A DNA stretch of 64,000 bases from Casuarius casuarius (lineage: Eukaryota > Chordata > Aves > Casuariiformes > Casuariidae). The translations under genes were made by a program, and so were the position numbers. Below the pieces are notes generated by a model. The model was not told the origin of the DNA and searched no databases. It worked only from the letters and a program-made list of their open reading frames with translations. Below are positions 1-13,132 of the stretch, piece by piece. Position 1 is the stretch's first letter, and each line of letters begins with the position of its first letter. The stretch covers positions 8,328,677-8,392,676 of the forward strand of contig PTFA01000009.1 in the NCBI GenBank assembly GCA_003342895.1. The letters are read 5' to 3'.

Positions 1-3000
1 GGCAACCACCTTTTAGGGCACATTGCATCCCCACCGTATCTCTTAAGTTCCTCCCTCAGTTACACCTTTAAAGTCAAATAAAACACAGCCATAACAGCCC
101 TCATGCAACCCACCAGGCTCTAGCACGCAGCATCACGCAGGAAACGCTCCCTCGACGCCTCAATACTGCACATTCACTTCTAGCATCGCCCCTTTGATCA
201 GTGGGAAAAAGCCACGGAGGGGCAAGAAGCAGCACTGGGGAAGAAGATGAGGAACTGCCATTACCAAAGTGGTTTTAAGAGACAGCCAGGAAATCCTCAC
301 ACAAGTGTAAAGGTATTCCAGGTTACTCCCTTCTCCGTTCATTTACCTGACAGCCAGGCTGGATTTCGGCTAGACTCCAGGGAGCATAATTACAATAGAA
401 AACCTCTCTGGTTCACCATCAAAGAATGAAACAAAACAAAATACCAAACACACAACAACAGAAAGAAATCTTAAGCTTTCCCTAGAGCTTAATGTGACTC
501 TTTCATATTTTTCTCAGTATCACTCTGCAAACATTGGAAACTACAGAGGGACTAATTCATAAAATAGCACAGCTGAGCTCAGAAGCAGAAAATTACAAAA
601 TAATTGTGTACAAATACCTTTAGAAGACAACAGCCACTGGAAAAGTCCAGAAGACCAGGCACCTTGCATGGGCCCTTGCTGGTTCCCAGCTCCTGCAGGA
701 GTCACTGACAGAGCTCCCATGTTGGCAGCTTGGAGGTTACCTGGGCATGATTTGCAGGCTCCTACAGCTGAGGGACTTGGGCATGCTTTTGGACCTTAGC
801 AGCAGCTGGTAGACAGTTAACTCCAGATTAAATGAGAAGGCAGGGCTGACCTGCAGTCTGCAATCAGGGGAACCTGCAAAGAAAGGAGAAAATAAGGTAA
901 TTTGCTGGCATGTTTGCTTGGGAAAGGGAGAAGGAATTCCCCAGCACAGCAGGTCTGTGATAAGAAACAGCCTGGGGGTTGCACTCCCTTGGCCCACTAA
1001 TTCATCGCTTCCCTGCAATTTAGCTATTTTGAATGCATATAGATAGAAAGATGTCCTTTCCACATCAGGAAGACTGCCTCTGCTACTGGGAGAGCATATG
1101 TCTATTTTTGTTATAGTTGTAACTTTATCACTGCCAGTTTCCCTGCTTGTTGCATCTCTTGTGTTCCCAATTAGCACTGAGGGCAACAAATGCCTAATGC
1201 AAATTTCTATGTGCTACTCTCTGACCACTCACAGTAGGCAACTGGCCTTATTGGGTGGTGTCAGCAAAATTTTTGACATAGATGTTTGTGGCTGTTTTTG
1301 ACTTTTCAAAATATTGTTCAGAAGGCACCAGCTGCTCCCAAGGGGCTAATGAGACATTGGGGGGGGGGGGGGGGTGACGATGACCATGATTTCACAGCTG
1401 AGATTTGCTGCTTCAGGAATTTAAGGTCTTCACCAGCAATGGCATCTTCAAAGTAGCCTGATTCAGATGGTGTGAAAGATAGCAGACACACTCTGGCCAG
1501 CGTCACATCAGAACTCGGTTTAGGATTTATTAGTGTTTGACAGGGAAGATCCTTGAGGCCTTCTCTTACTGATATTTTAGAGGAAACCACTTTTAGTGAG
1601 ACAAAGAGAACATTTCTTCAGCAATGACATGCAGGTAACAAAATAACTCGTGTAGGATAATGCACGACCATTAAAATGAGATGCAGAGTTTCATAGCTGC
1701 AGCTATGACCACCAAATTTAACTTTTTTTTCCAACATGTACCTCAATAGTTACACATCCGATCTTTCCAGTGTAGATTATTTATAAGGGGAGCTTTCCCA
1801 CAATTTTCTGTGGGACATGGACAGTCAATTGCTAATTTAAGCATGGTGTCTTAGCTAGAGGACAATCATATTTTTGGCCCTTGGTACCAAATCACTGTGT
1901 AATTTTCTGTTTTGGAGCAATTTAACTCTACCAGACTTACTGTCCTTCACTCATGCCATGGTTACATTTGGACCTTTATATTTCTTAATGAGTCTAAAAA
2001 ATAAAGTGCATACCACAAATTTCAGATAGTGCTCAATAGCACTAATTCGGCCTCTTAATACACCTCTGTGGTATAAATATTTGAGTATGTGTTTTCTTAA
2101 TAGATAAATTACAGTTCAGATTGCAAACAGAGTAAGAACAGAGACTGGGATAAGAATACTAAAAACCAGTTCCTTGCTGTAATCAAAAAGCTGTTGACAT
2201 TAGGCAGAATCACATCTTGTTACAAAATATTCATATTAAGGTATAGCTTCTACTCTTCCTTTTTTGTGCTATCTTTTCCAGTGCTTTTTTCCCTTACGTA
2301 TTTTTTCCTAATTTTTAAAAATGAAAAAGGGGTAATTTTCTTATTAACCCCTACCCACTGCTGACTGCATTGCTGAGTGAGACTGTTTTTCTCTACTGTT
2401 TGCTGGTTCTTGAAATGTCTATCCATAGGTTTATTTCATAAATTAAATCTTAAATGAGCTGAAAATACTCAGATCTTGCTAACTCCTGCCAGTTTCTGAT
2501 GACTAGAGGAACCCAAAGTCTAGACCTGAGGCTCTTCATTCATCGCCAAAGATCTGCTCCAAAAACTCTTTATTCGTCTTAAGTTGACCAAGTGCTAGAA
2601 AAACACTCAGTCTCAAATTAACAGACGTGGTCTGCAGACAAGGTTTTACTCTGCTTGCAGAAATGAGCAGTTCTTTGCTTGCAAAGAACTAATTATAGCA
2701 GCACCTGGCAGCAGCAGTAAAGATAGGGGCCTGTCAGCATTTTCTCCAAACCCTCTTTTATTGGAGTTAGAGCTCAGTCATTTAAATTTGCTTCTGCCTA
2801 AAACTTACTATAAAATTCCTAGTGGCAGGCGCTTTTTCTCAGGCATGATTTGAATGGCCAGATCATTTATTCTAGGCACATTTTAACAAATTTGGCCAAT
2901 GAAATAGTGGTTTTGATCAAATTTCAGAGTTAAGCTGCAGTTGATTATGTTCCTTTTAGTATCTTTACAGAGTAAGAGTTGATAATGAGATTTTTGAAAA

Positions 3001-3338
3001 GAACTGATTTTGTATGTGTACATTTGCCTACATATTCTTCCGCGCTTTTATACATTTGAAGGGTTAGGAGGAACTTCTTGTTCAAAATGACACGGGTATA
3101 TTTAACAATATATATTTATAAATACATATTTATATGGAATAAAATCACATATAACCCCCCCTCAAACAAACCTACTCCACAACCTACCTAAATACTTTTT
3201 TAGCTCATCTATGCTATGAAAAGCTGCACAGTAGATCTGACACTTGGCTGTAAAAGGGTGCCATTCCAGCGAAAACCAAGCAACTTCTTCCTAACTGGAG
3301 AACTAGATCATGGCAGAATTACATACCCTCCCTCCCAT
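1..3338. other. No gene recognised
   Basis: AT-rich mixed sequence with only short frames; the longest is 150 codons on the minus strand at 737-1189, without motifs. It contains the G16 run and an AT-rich stretch near 3100-3140. Nothing else is supported. Confidence 0.55.
1359..1374 (+). repeat. G16 homopolymer
   Basis: Seen: 16 consecutive guanines within otherwise mixed sequence. The exact length may be affected by sequencing error. Confidence 0.93.
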
Positions 3339-3339
3339 A

Positions 3340-3366
3340 TCTACCTATCTATTTATCTATCTATCT
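3340..3366 (+). repeat. Short CTAT tetranucleotide repeat
   Basis: Seen: imperfect CTAC/CTAT/TTAT units over about 27 bases. Confidence 0.85.
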
Positions 3367-3743
3367 TTTAAAAAAGAAACAAAATGAATTCAGTTATCAG
3401 GACTATTATCTCTTCCAGACTGCTACACTGTAATCAATTAAGGCTTAGAGCATGAGGAGAATTTATGTCATCCAGCTTTGCTTAATCCTGCTGTCCTCTC
3501 CATAGCAAGAAAGGATTTTTTACACTAGAGAAATGTTCTAGAAAGGGCAGATAAGGCAATGTTCCTGGCTGGGTTGTTCCATAAGATATACCTTGCTATT
3601 TTTGTTCACGTAATTCCTGGCTGTCTTAAAAATACACACTTAGTATTTTATGGAATTCTAGTTCAATGTACTTCTGTAATTGTGTACCAGAGCTTTTCTA
3701 ATGCCCCACGGAAAAACAAAACAAAGCAGACAGTTATTCAAAC

Positions 3744-3763
3744 AAAAAAAGGGGGGGGGGGGG
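3744..3763 (+). repeat. A7-G13 homopolymer junction
   Basis: Seen: seven adenines run directly into thirteen guanines. This is a purine homopolymer junction with quadruplex potential. Confidence 0.93.
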
Positions 3764-4761
3764 CGAGAAATAACATGGTAAAGGTTAGGACTTATGAATT
3801 TCCTTATATGGTTAGCCTCTGTCTAAGCCAAAAATGTATCAATATATCAAAAAACTGTCAATATATTTTCGTCAGATATGTACTTTGTCTAGTATCTATC
3901 TGACAGTTGCTATCAGTGTAACTCCTGCATCCAGCAATATGTAAACCGAATGGCAGCTACAGGGCTAGTAAGTAAAACGGTAAAGCAACAACAGGCAAAA
4001 ATCTCCCATGGAAAATACCTCCACACTTCCGAACCATGAAAAAGAAAACTCAGGATGTGATGAAAAAGCTGAGCTATTTTACATATAAGTATTTGCCTTA
4101 ATTTTTATCTTTTTCCCCAGACATACATATTCTTAGCAGCGTAAATGAAGTTCCTTGTCTAATATTTATTCATGGCACGCAGTCATTTCAAAGAGGTAGA
4201 CAAAGAGAAAATCTTATCAAACAGTGTGTTTGTGAATTTTCTTACAAAAAGGGGATTAATGTGCAAAGAGATATAAACATGCAAATTGTCCTATAACCCG
4301 CAAAAATTTTCACTAGACACACTTTAGCGACACTTAATTGCCTCAGTTTCCAGTATTTGAAGAATGAAAGAGAGATTTGGCAGTGGTGCTTCCCTAGCTG
4401 AAAGGCGCTGTTAGAAATGAAGGAGACAAATCAGTGTACTTAGGGGGCCACTGAGGGCTGCCCCGGCCCCTCGTCCCACGCTGGTGCTAAGGCACTCCTA
4501 GAGCTCAGCACAGAGCAGGCAGCACGGTGGCTAACTTCCAAGAAAACTGAATACATCTATATTAACTTGATGTTTTTCATTAAAGAACATATGTTAATCT
4601 GATTGCAGAAGTAGGAAACAATTTTAAAATAATTCCAGTGCAGAAGAGGTTAGCTACGAAAATGAAAGCAATGGGAGCATTACTGTTTTCAGACTGCAGC
4701 TAAATGAATTAACTGCTTATATATGAAATGTAAAAATGTGAAAATTTATATTGGGTTCTAG

Positions 4762-4907
4762 TGCTGCTAGATGATCAACAAGAAATGGTCTCCATCCTGA
4801 AAAGCATACATTTAATGGGATATTACTTGAGTTACACTTGTTACTACCAGTTTGATGACTTAGGAAACACTCTTCTAAAGTGCAAAAGTCCCTACATGAG
4901 GAAAAAG
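4762..4907 (+). CDS. Weak candidate exon, unidentified
   Basis: Seen: a TTCTAG acceptor-like site, with a second AG nine bases later, precedes an open stretch that ends at AAAAAG|GTGAGC, a good donor. The reading frame gives about 46 residues beginning LLDDQQEMVSILKS. It contains a tyrosine-rich segment and ends in a basic KKxxMRKK-like patch. The pyrimidine tract upstream of the acceptor is poor. The same frame also remains open for 45 codons past the donor, so the boundary is not sharp. No protein family is recognised. Confidence 0.14.
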
Positions 4908-7015
4908 GTGAGCATTTCCAGCAGGAGGGTTTATTCTGTGGTTCAGAAAGTCATATTTCTAGCTGTTAGGTTCCTACTTGCTGACGTTAGGCTGAGCCAC
5001 TTCAGCAGGCACGTGGGAATCCCCGACCGGCCACATCAGTAAATCAGAGACATCAACTCAAATCCCTGCAGGAGCGCTTCAGGCCAGCATGGCTGACTTT
5101 GCACAGGAGCGGATTAAGAGTACTAATATGATCCATTTATAGTGGGCTGCATGGACAGCGGCCTATGAAAGAGGGTGGTAAGGACCAGATAGGGGATGAA
5201 GAAGGAGAGTGCTCATGCATTGAACATCTATGACTGTTTCCAAGGTGATATTTACTCAGGCTCCTTGTAAGACCTTCCGGTAACCCGATAAGTAATTCAG
5301 TATTCCCCTGATAGCTAACTCAGTATTCCCATTATATGCTTTTTAATCATAAATTTGCTAGGACAGAGGTTAGAGTACTGGAAGATACATCAAAGTCTTA
5401 GGCTAAATTGTGACAGAAGAATCACTGGAGGCCTACGTTGTGGCTGTGTGTGCATGATGAGATTTTTTTTGCTTCTGCCCTGAGGCAGAGTCAATCATTT
5501 CTCACTAGGAGGATTTTTCTGCTAACCCTGTGGATAAGATTTATTGGATTTGGACCAGTGGTTGTTAAGCCCCTGGTCAAGAATCCATCTATCGCACTCC
5601 CACAGCATGCATGCTAGGCAGCCTTGCTCTCTTTCATATCTCTTCTTGGGTCTCTCTCCTTCCCATCGACATCTCTTATGGCTCAGCTAAACTCTGCCCC
5701 CAGCATCTTCTTTGTTCCTGAGCAATATAATTTATTAATTTAAAATGATATTTCAAACAACACTCTTCTCTCAAATTAGCAAGTACTGACATCTGTGTAC
5801 TCGGTACACGTTGTTAGTTCTGTCCCATGTGAAAGCATGAGTGGCTGGATGAGCTGGAGCCTGGGAAGGTGTTCGTGTTTTTGTGGGGGGTGCGTGACTG
5901 TAAGGACATACGCTTCTGTTCGCAGGCGATCATCTAAGTTTGAAATTAATATTCCTTAACCACTTATGCATGCACCCAGTAGAAAACTCTGTTTTATAGG
6001 ATAATGAATACTAACAAATGCACTACACGTCCAAGAGAACGAGAAGAGCAGGCAGAAGGCTGGTGGTGGAGTCACAGGTGTTTCAAGCAGGGGCTTTGGC
6101 CAATGCTGGTGAGTAAGCGTACGAAGGTGCTTGCCAAACTCACCTGCCTCTGGATACACTGCTGGGGATATGTGCTTAGAAGGTTTTCCTCGCATTTAAG
6201 CAGCATCACAGCCCAGGCCTTTACTTTCAAAGATCTGAGTACTTTCTTTTGAAATCTAAAAGTCAATGAACTGTCTTGTACTTATCAGTCCAAGAGAGAT
6301 GTACAAAAGCACAGACTTTCTGCCCCTTGACTCTGTTCTTTTGAATCACATGTGCAACATTTAGACTGTGTTTTTATTTTTAAATATCACTGTTTACTAA
6401 ATACTATTTGCTACTATTTACTAAATACTGCTACCACTTGTCTTTTTCCAGCAGGTTTCCTAACTAGGTAGTTCCTAACTGAGGAGCTCCAACTCCCTCC
6501 CTGGAGGTCATTCTCTTCTACTGACGATGCAGGAATTAAATCTGAACTCCTAATTCAGACACCCAAACTAGGTGAGTTTAGTTAGGAAGAGAGGGAAATC
6601 TTCTGTGGTGTATCTCCACTAATTTGCCTTGCTCAGAAAGCAGCCAGGCCCTTCAAGCACTAACATGATAATTAGTAGCTAGACCTAGCTCACATGCCAA
6701 ATTATGTTCCCAAATCATTTCCTAAACCATGATACTCACTTTTTAATGAGCCGTTAGAAGAGTAAATGAAAACCTCCAGGTGTGAATTCCAAATGAAAGC
6801 ATTTAATAGAAAGAGATATATACCAAGAAATTACAGTCTATTAATAATACAGAGAGAATTAAGTGGTGGAAATTCTTTAAAATCTAAGCCAGAGAACAAG
6901 CTAAAGTGACATTACCTTTGGCAAGTTGAGCCAGAAGTATATGTACTTAATAATCTCCCTGAATGATGGACAGAACAGTCAATAAAGCAGTAGAAGATTA
7001 ACACGGACGCAGTCA
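4908..7015. other. No gene recognised
   Basis: Mixed sequence with a possible SINE remnant at 6525. A direct repeat of TTTACTAAATACT occurs twice near 6395-6430. Overlapping 60-80-codon frames near 6.0-6.25 kb lie on both strands and show no motif. Confidence 0.5.
6525..6580 (-). mobile_element. Possible CORE-SINE fragment
   Basis: Seen: GCAGGAATTAAATCTGAACT followed by CCTAATTCAGACACCC resembles the reverse complement of the RNA polymerase III B-box region of CORE-SINEs ('gggattgaacctgggactcctgattc'). No flanking block extends the match, so this is a weak call. Confidence 0.27.
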
Positions 7016-7019
7016 GCTA

Positions 7020-7165
7020 ATGAAACACAGGGAGCGAGAACTCAGCGCGCAAGGAGCCCTGTGCCACGGACGGGCCCATCTGCACGCGCAGGAGACGGCG
7101 AGGAGCTGCTGCCGCCGCATCCCAGGACACCAGCAGTCAGCCCAAGGGAGCCCCACAGAACGCTC
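7020..7165. promoter_or_regulatory. Small CpG-dense patch
   Basis: Seen: about a dozen CpG dinucleotides within about 100 bases, including CGCGC, ACGCGC and GCCGCCGC words, surrounded by CpG-poor AT-rich DNA. It is shorter than a standard CpG island. It could be an orphan regulatory island, an exon, or a locally GC-biased spot. No TATA box or convincing open reading frame is attached. Confidence 0.3.
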
Positions 7166-7260
7166 CAGCAGAAGAGAGAGCAGTGAGGTTAAACAGAGAG
7201 CATGGCAAGAAATGTGAATTAATGGCTCTACATAAACACTGTGTGAAATGTGTGAAAAGG

Positions 7261-7324
7261 TATATTTATAAATATATTTAAAATGTTTATAATTATAATA
7301 AAAATTTATAAAAAAATAAATTAC
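7261..7324 (+). repeat. AT-only low-complexity block
   Basis: Seen: 64 bases containing a single G and no C, made of TATA, TTTA and AAAT words. It follows the CpG-rich patch at 7.02-7.16 kb by about 100 bases. Confidence 0.9.
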
Positions 7325-7329
7325 TTTTG

Positions 7330-10300
7330 TGAGTGCTCCAGGCTAGAGACTTACTGCCTCAGCTGCTGCATAAACCAAACAAGAAATACAAAGACTTCAC
7401 AGGCAAGTATACAATTATGTCATGTCAACATAAGCCAACACACAAACACACCTAGATATATGTATGTATACGTAAAGCAAACCAAAAGTATTCTAGACAA
7501 CCAGCACACTTCTCTGTCTTTCTCATTCACTAAATGATTAAACATGGAGACTATATAAATAAAATGTATGAATACTAACGTATTTTTCTGTGCAGAAGGT
7601 CAAAAAAAGAAAAATATTTAAGACCATTTCCAAGTAAATGCCTGGCAGTTTCCTGAAGCTCAGTTCGTCATTCAAGTTTTCCCTCAGCAGCTATTCCCTA
7701 CTGTGTGTGCTCCCGAGAGCATCTGAGCCCAGCGCAACTCTGGTGAGAGTTAATTCAAGCTAAAATGAATTGTGCTTTTAACTTTGGACATCCTCCGTTC
7801 AGTCTCCATGCTGATGGTAACTGCACAGGCAGAGGACGTAAATAACGCTGTGTGACTAATGGAGCCAGCCTTGTAGTCCAGATGGCGAAGAATGATTGGA
7901 TGTTTTGAGAAGAATCCACAGGCAATAATTTGTTCACATAAGTGATCTGACAAACAATTACGAATAAGAAATGAAGTAATAAAAGTCATATCCTTCTTAT
8001 GGATATTTTGCAGAACTGGAAAAAGGTTAAATTATTCGTACAAATGATTTTTTAGAAACAGTTTGACCAGCTGCAGTCATAGCAAATACAGTGATGTATT
8101 ACTCCATGGGGTGGCCATTAAAAAAGCTAGTGCAGAGAAAATAACATGCGCACACTGTTAAGGTAGGGATCATATGACAAAAATCTTCACAGGAAGTCAG
8201 TGGTTAAAGTACGGAGAAAGTAATTTGCTACAGTTAAATTGAAATGATGGTCTAGTACCAAGCTATATATTGAATGAAGAATTGCCTATAAGTCTATTTG
8301 TTTGCTGCTTCTGGTCATGACCTAGTCTAATGTGAATTATATTTCCAAAAGCAAAGCATGAAATGCAGCTTTCAAAAAGTATCAAGCCAAAAACATCTTT
8401 CAGACTGGAAAACTAAAATGCTGCAAACTGGAAGAAGTTAGAGACTTTAAGTTGACTTATTCCTTATGAAGACCTGCTGCCTTCCTGAGACCGTGTAACA
8501 TAAAAATGGTGAAATCTAAAGAGAAATAGTTGGTAAAACAAGGAATTGCAGGTTTCTGGCACTGTTGCATCCATACTACTAAAATAGAAGAAGTAGAGAG
8601 AACACCCCCAGAACTCACCTGGCATCATTTCTGAAGATGACTTTCAAGAGAAACCTGCACCCTTAAGATCTGCAGGTAGCCAAAAGACATGGGATCCTTC
8701 CCCACTCATTTCTTATCATTCCTCCTCTGAACAACGCAGGATGAACTGAACAGCTAAACAAGCTGAGAGCAGTAATGGAAGTGCCCTACCCCTACCAAGG
8801 GATACTGAAAGCCACTGAAAAACTTTTCTGTTGACAGGCTTGCTCTACCTCAGGTGTGTATTTCCATAACAAAAAGCTTGTTTGGTGAAAAGGCTTTCAC
8901 TGGCATCTGTGATGGCACAGAACTGAATTAGGAGTTAACTCGTTTTCCCATCTTGGAAGTTTTTTTCTGGGTACTGTCAGTGCTTGTTGTTACACATCCA
9001 AGGGAAATGAATCTTTTCAGTTTCATGACAGAAAACGGAAGAGAAAGAGCCAGGTCTCCGTGACCCAGGCACACACCCTGCTCTGAATTCACTGGATTTC
9101 CTGCATTCAGCTCGGAAAGGACTAACTGGTCCCCTTTGCACGAATATTTCAGCAGGTGTTGGGTCGGAGCAGTGGCTGCTGCACAGAGTGACTGTAAAGC
9201 ACTAAATTAGCTGCTGCGTTGCTGCACCTTTGCTATTGCAGGTGACTGTTCTACTTATAAAATTCTTACACTGGTTTCTTTCTCCTTCTGTGTTTGATCT
9301 GAAACACCGTCTATGGCAATGGCCATTTTAGCAAATCAGTATTTTCAGATAAAAGGCCCTCAACAACCTCTGCTGAAGATGTAATTCCCCACTACTGAAG
9401 ATTGTTACGAAAGCCTGTTCTGAGGTTAGATACAAGTATGCTCTTGTCTTGGGATGAACTCACAACAGTCCAGATAGTGGGAGAAGGAAGAAAGCCCTGC
9501 TGCCCTTCTTCATAGGGACGGATAAGCTGTAAAACATGAAGAACCAAGAGAAGAAATGTGCAACTGCTCTGAACTCTTCTGAAGTCATCAGAAGTGTTAT
9601 TTTTGGCTGCTAAGGGAGTAGGAGTAGGCTTGATCCAAAAGTCTAAGCACCAACTTCACAGTGATGCTTTTAAGGCTCACAAATTCCATGTTTTATAAAG
9701 GCAGTCTGAGATTTTAATTAACATAGTACATTTGCCTCCATCAAAGATGTTTACTGTCTTGACAGTCTTTTGCCTCGCAAAGACTTTTTTCTTCCAGTGG
9801 CTGGTCGAATCTTAAACTAAGGATTATTTCTGTCTTTGAGCCTATATTCTTCAATGAGCCACGTTTATCAAATCCATGAGATTATCTTGAAAGTAAGGCC
9901 AAGCCTTCTCAGCTGTATAAATTAAATGTGTTTTTCTCCCTGTCAGAATAACAGAACAGTGACTGTTCCAAAAGGAATGTCTGTAGTAAGGGAGAAAAAA
10001 GTTCAACTGCATCTATAATCTAATTTAAATTTTGTGATTAATACACTTCTCTTTTCATAGCCAGCTGTGTGATACTTATCTATCTTATACATTAAAGCTA
10101 CCAACTGCATAGATTTTTTTTCTAGGAGAATTAATCACATCCCTGAATTGACGGATATAGTTAGAAAAGAATCAGTCCTAACAAGCTCTGAGCATTGGAG
10201 TCGTTAGGCTTTGTGGAAGAAAGCCAATCTGGCAAATAAGTTTTGTCTTTCAAAAAGAAATGCTTGCCATGTCTGAGTCTACAGGAGAATTAATCAGATG

Positions 10301-10455
10301 CAGAGATAAATGTAAAAGCAAAGGATGAGGAGATGATAAAGTAACAAATTAATGGGAAAAAATTGTGCTTTGAATCAATTTGAGAGGGTAAGTGGGTGTC
10401 ATTATGTGATCCTTATTCACATCGTCGTCTAGCACAGTGAACTAGGAAATATGCC
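7330..10455. other. No gene recognised
   Basis: AT-rich non-repetitive sequence with no open frame above about 80 codons. A minus-strand stretch at 8619-8669 has good acceptor and donor signals but is closed in all three frames. Confidence 0.55.
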
Positions 10456-10458
10456 CAC

Positions 10459-10570
10459 TATATATATAAAAATTAAAATATATATGCATACACATACTGT
10501 ACATATACACGCACACACATATATCTACACATACATACAAAAAATTATATAGATAATGTGTATTCTATAT
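10459..10570 (+). repeat. AT/CA alternating low-complexity block
   Basis: Seen: TATATA, ACATAC and CACACA words with alternating purine-pyrimidine character over about 110 bases, ending at the inverted repeats at 10571. Confidence 0.85.
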
Positions 10571-10605
10571 AGTATGGAGTTCAGTTAAGCTCCATACTGA
10601 ACTCC
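10571..10605. repeat. Two overlapping inverted repeats (alternative hairpins)
   Basis: Seen: AGTATGGAG (10571-10579) pairs perfectly with CTCCATACT (10590-10598). GGAGTTCAGT (10576-10585) pairs perfectly with ACTGAACTCC (10596-10605). The two stems overlap and cannot form together. No T-run or gene context suggests a terminator, so function is unknown. Confidence 0.85.
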
Positions 10606-13099
10606 CTTTTTCATCTTTGCTCTTTTAGTAATAAACATCAGAGAAAAGGGGTACAAGTGGGATCACAACACAAGAGAGAATCTTATCCTTAGCAGCAGCA
10701 GCAGGGATCTCCTGTTGCATATTCCTGCATGGACTGAAGGCCTAAGAGGGCAATGACTGGTTCCCTTCTCCGCGGTTAACATCTAGGCCAGCTCACAGCT
10801 CCACGGCACAGCCTTCCCTTCTCCATGTACCACTGTGTCCGTGTACAGTCATGGTTTTGGCAGACATTCAAAACACAGACTGTCACAGAAGCAGAGCAAA
10901 CAGCCCCTAAAAAGTCTTCTACTCCACTTTGCTTGGTGCCATAGTAGCTCAGAAGAAAGCTCACAAATAGTATCCTATTGCTGTGCCACATAATCTCTAC
11001 TGCAAGAAGCAAAACAGTGAGGAAGTAGGTCAAAGAGAAGGATGTCTAGAAAGCTCTTTACTTAGACTATGTACAGAGCATAGTTTCTTGACTAAGGTTA
11101 TGATATCAAACTAGTAAGATCTGATTTTGGTTTGCCTGTAGGCAGGGGGACCTTTGGGTTTCAACACGAATGTGCAGGGTAAAGAGAAACAAGAACAGCT
11201 GTGGGCAACAAGGGTGAGAATTGGAAACACCATCAAGAACATCATGCCCAGTTGAAAAGGTCAGTTTTGTTAACTGATGTCCAAATACCAAAGTTCAGAA
11301 CTGCTTCTGGCTCTGCTGCAGACAAGCAGGTGCAGGGAGACTTGTTCGGATGAAGAGTTTACCGCCTGAGACCTTGCAGAGGCACGGCACTTGACTAAAT
11401 CAAGTGCTCACCCCAGGACAGAACATTCTGGCTCTGAGCAAGCATCAACATGAAGAAAAAAAACTTTCTTAGGTAAAATAAAACAAACTGTTGGTTAAGG
11501 AAACCGCTTGTTAATTTTGGGTAGCTGCATTTTATTCCATCTGGGAGAGGAATGCAAGTACTAAAACACTGCAGGAGAGGTGGTCCCACGGAGAATTGCA
11601 TAGGAAAGCTTTAGCTCCTCAGATTTCTGCATCTCCAAAGGAAAGCATCTACATGCTTTGAATAGCATCCATGTTGTGCTTTCAGCTTGACCTCTGGTTC
11701 ATTTGTTGAATGGATCAGATGATGTTTTTGCAGCTCTGTAGCAGTGTAAGAAGCTGTCTTCACTTAAACATCAATTTCTAGGGACCACTTTAGGGTATAA
11801 ATGGCCACAGTAAATACGTATTTTTGGATCACTTCATTCTGCATACAACACACTATTTGAGGCCCTTAATGCATCATTTAAACTCTCTCCAAGCTGGCAA
11901 TGCTCTGTTAATTTTCGTAATTCAGCCACATACTCGGAAATGTTCATTCTCTTTTGATTCTGCTTATAAAAATGGAAATGCTCTTCAGATCACCAGTGAC
12001 TTTGGGGACGGGTGATTTTGTAGGCTGTTAGCCATGCTATCAGCAAATGTTTCGTCTGCTGGTTTAACAAAGGCTTTTAGTCTGCACAGCAAGTTGTAGG
12101 GTTTTGCCCCCTATTACACTCAGGAAAAATACCACCTTTATCTCATCAGCAACGCTATTAGAGATGGTTCAGTCTTTCCACTGAGTATGCTACTGAACTA
12201 TAGGGCAGGTCCATTTTCCCTCTACAACAGGCATTTTTAATCTCCTTTATTTTTTTTGCCTCTTCTTTCAGTATGATTTTCATTGGGTAAAACTGTACTT
12301 TGAACACTGGATAATACTGTATTTGGGATTTATGCCCATCTTTATTGGCAAACATTCCAGCTTTTACTTCTTATGGCACAAAGCCGGAACATGAAAAGTA
12401 TGCAGGTACTCTTAGATCCTAAATTATTGTACATATTAAATATCATGAAAGGCTACCTATATTCTTAGCACTCTAATTATTATTTTCTACAACACAGAAT
12501 ATAGTCAACACCCACTTGCATGGAAATGGCTTGAAGAAACACTAAGTTCTTCCTATACACTGTAGGAAATGCTTAACCTCTGTTTCCGGGGAAAGAAACA
12601 GGTATGAATTCACCATGGAAGATGAGGCACTGCCCTGTACCATATTCTCTCTCTACAATAGGTACTATGAACACAGACTAAAAAGCATCAAACTTAAGAA
12701 CAAAATGAATGAGTGAGTTATAAATGTGTTCTTCCATTGGTATGAACTTATTCTCTCTTCCTTATGTCTCCTATGCACTTGTTTATGAATCTTCAGTGCT
12801 CAATGAAGTAACAGACATCTTAAAGACACTACAGCCTGACAAAAATATTTAATATTGTTTTAATAACTAAAAATGCTGTTTCTGTTAATTGATCACTACA
12901 GGGAAGTATGTGGGAACAAATTAGTGGCCTCAGTTCACAAACTAGAAAATGTTTTCTCTCAGGATGGTAATTTTCTTAAATAGGCATGTGTCACTGAAAG
13001 ACCCCTTATTCTTTTCTTCTGAAAGTCCCAGTGTGTCAGGGTATCTGGAATGGCTGCATTTAACCATGACTGAACAAAAAAGAAGAATGACAAAAGGTG

Positions 13100-13132
13100 C
13101 TTTATAATCTAGTCTAACCCAATCTCTGTATT
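13100..13132 (-). mobile_element. Very short CR1-like remnant
   Basis: Seen: TATAATCTAGTCTAACCCAA resembles 'agatcatctagtccaacccc', the reverse complement of the avian CR1 3' region. Nothing on either side extends the similarity, so it may be coincidental. Confidence 0.2.

Noticed and set aside
8619..8669. Minus-strand stretch with a good acceptor and perfect CAG|GTGAGT donor
   Set aside because: All three frames contain stops within 51 bases. It illustrates how often splice-like pairs occur by chance here.
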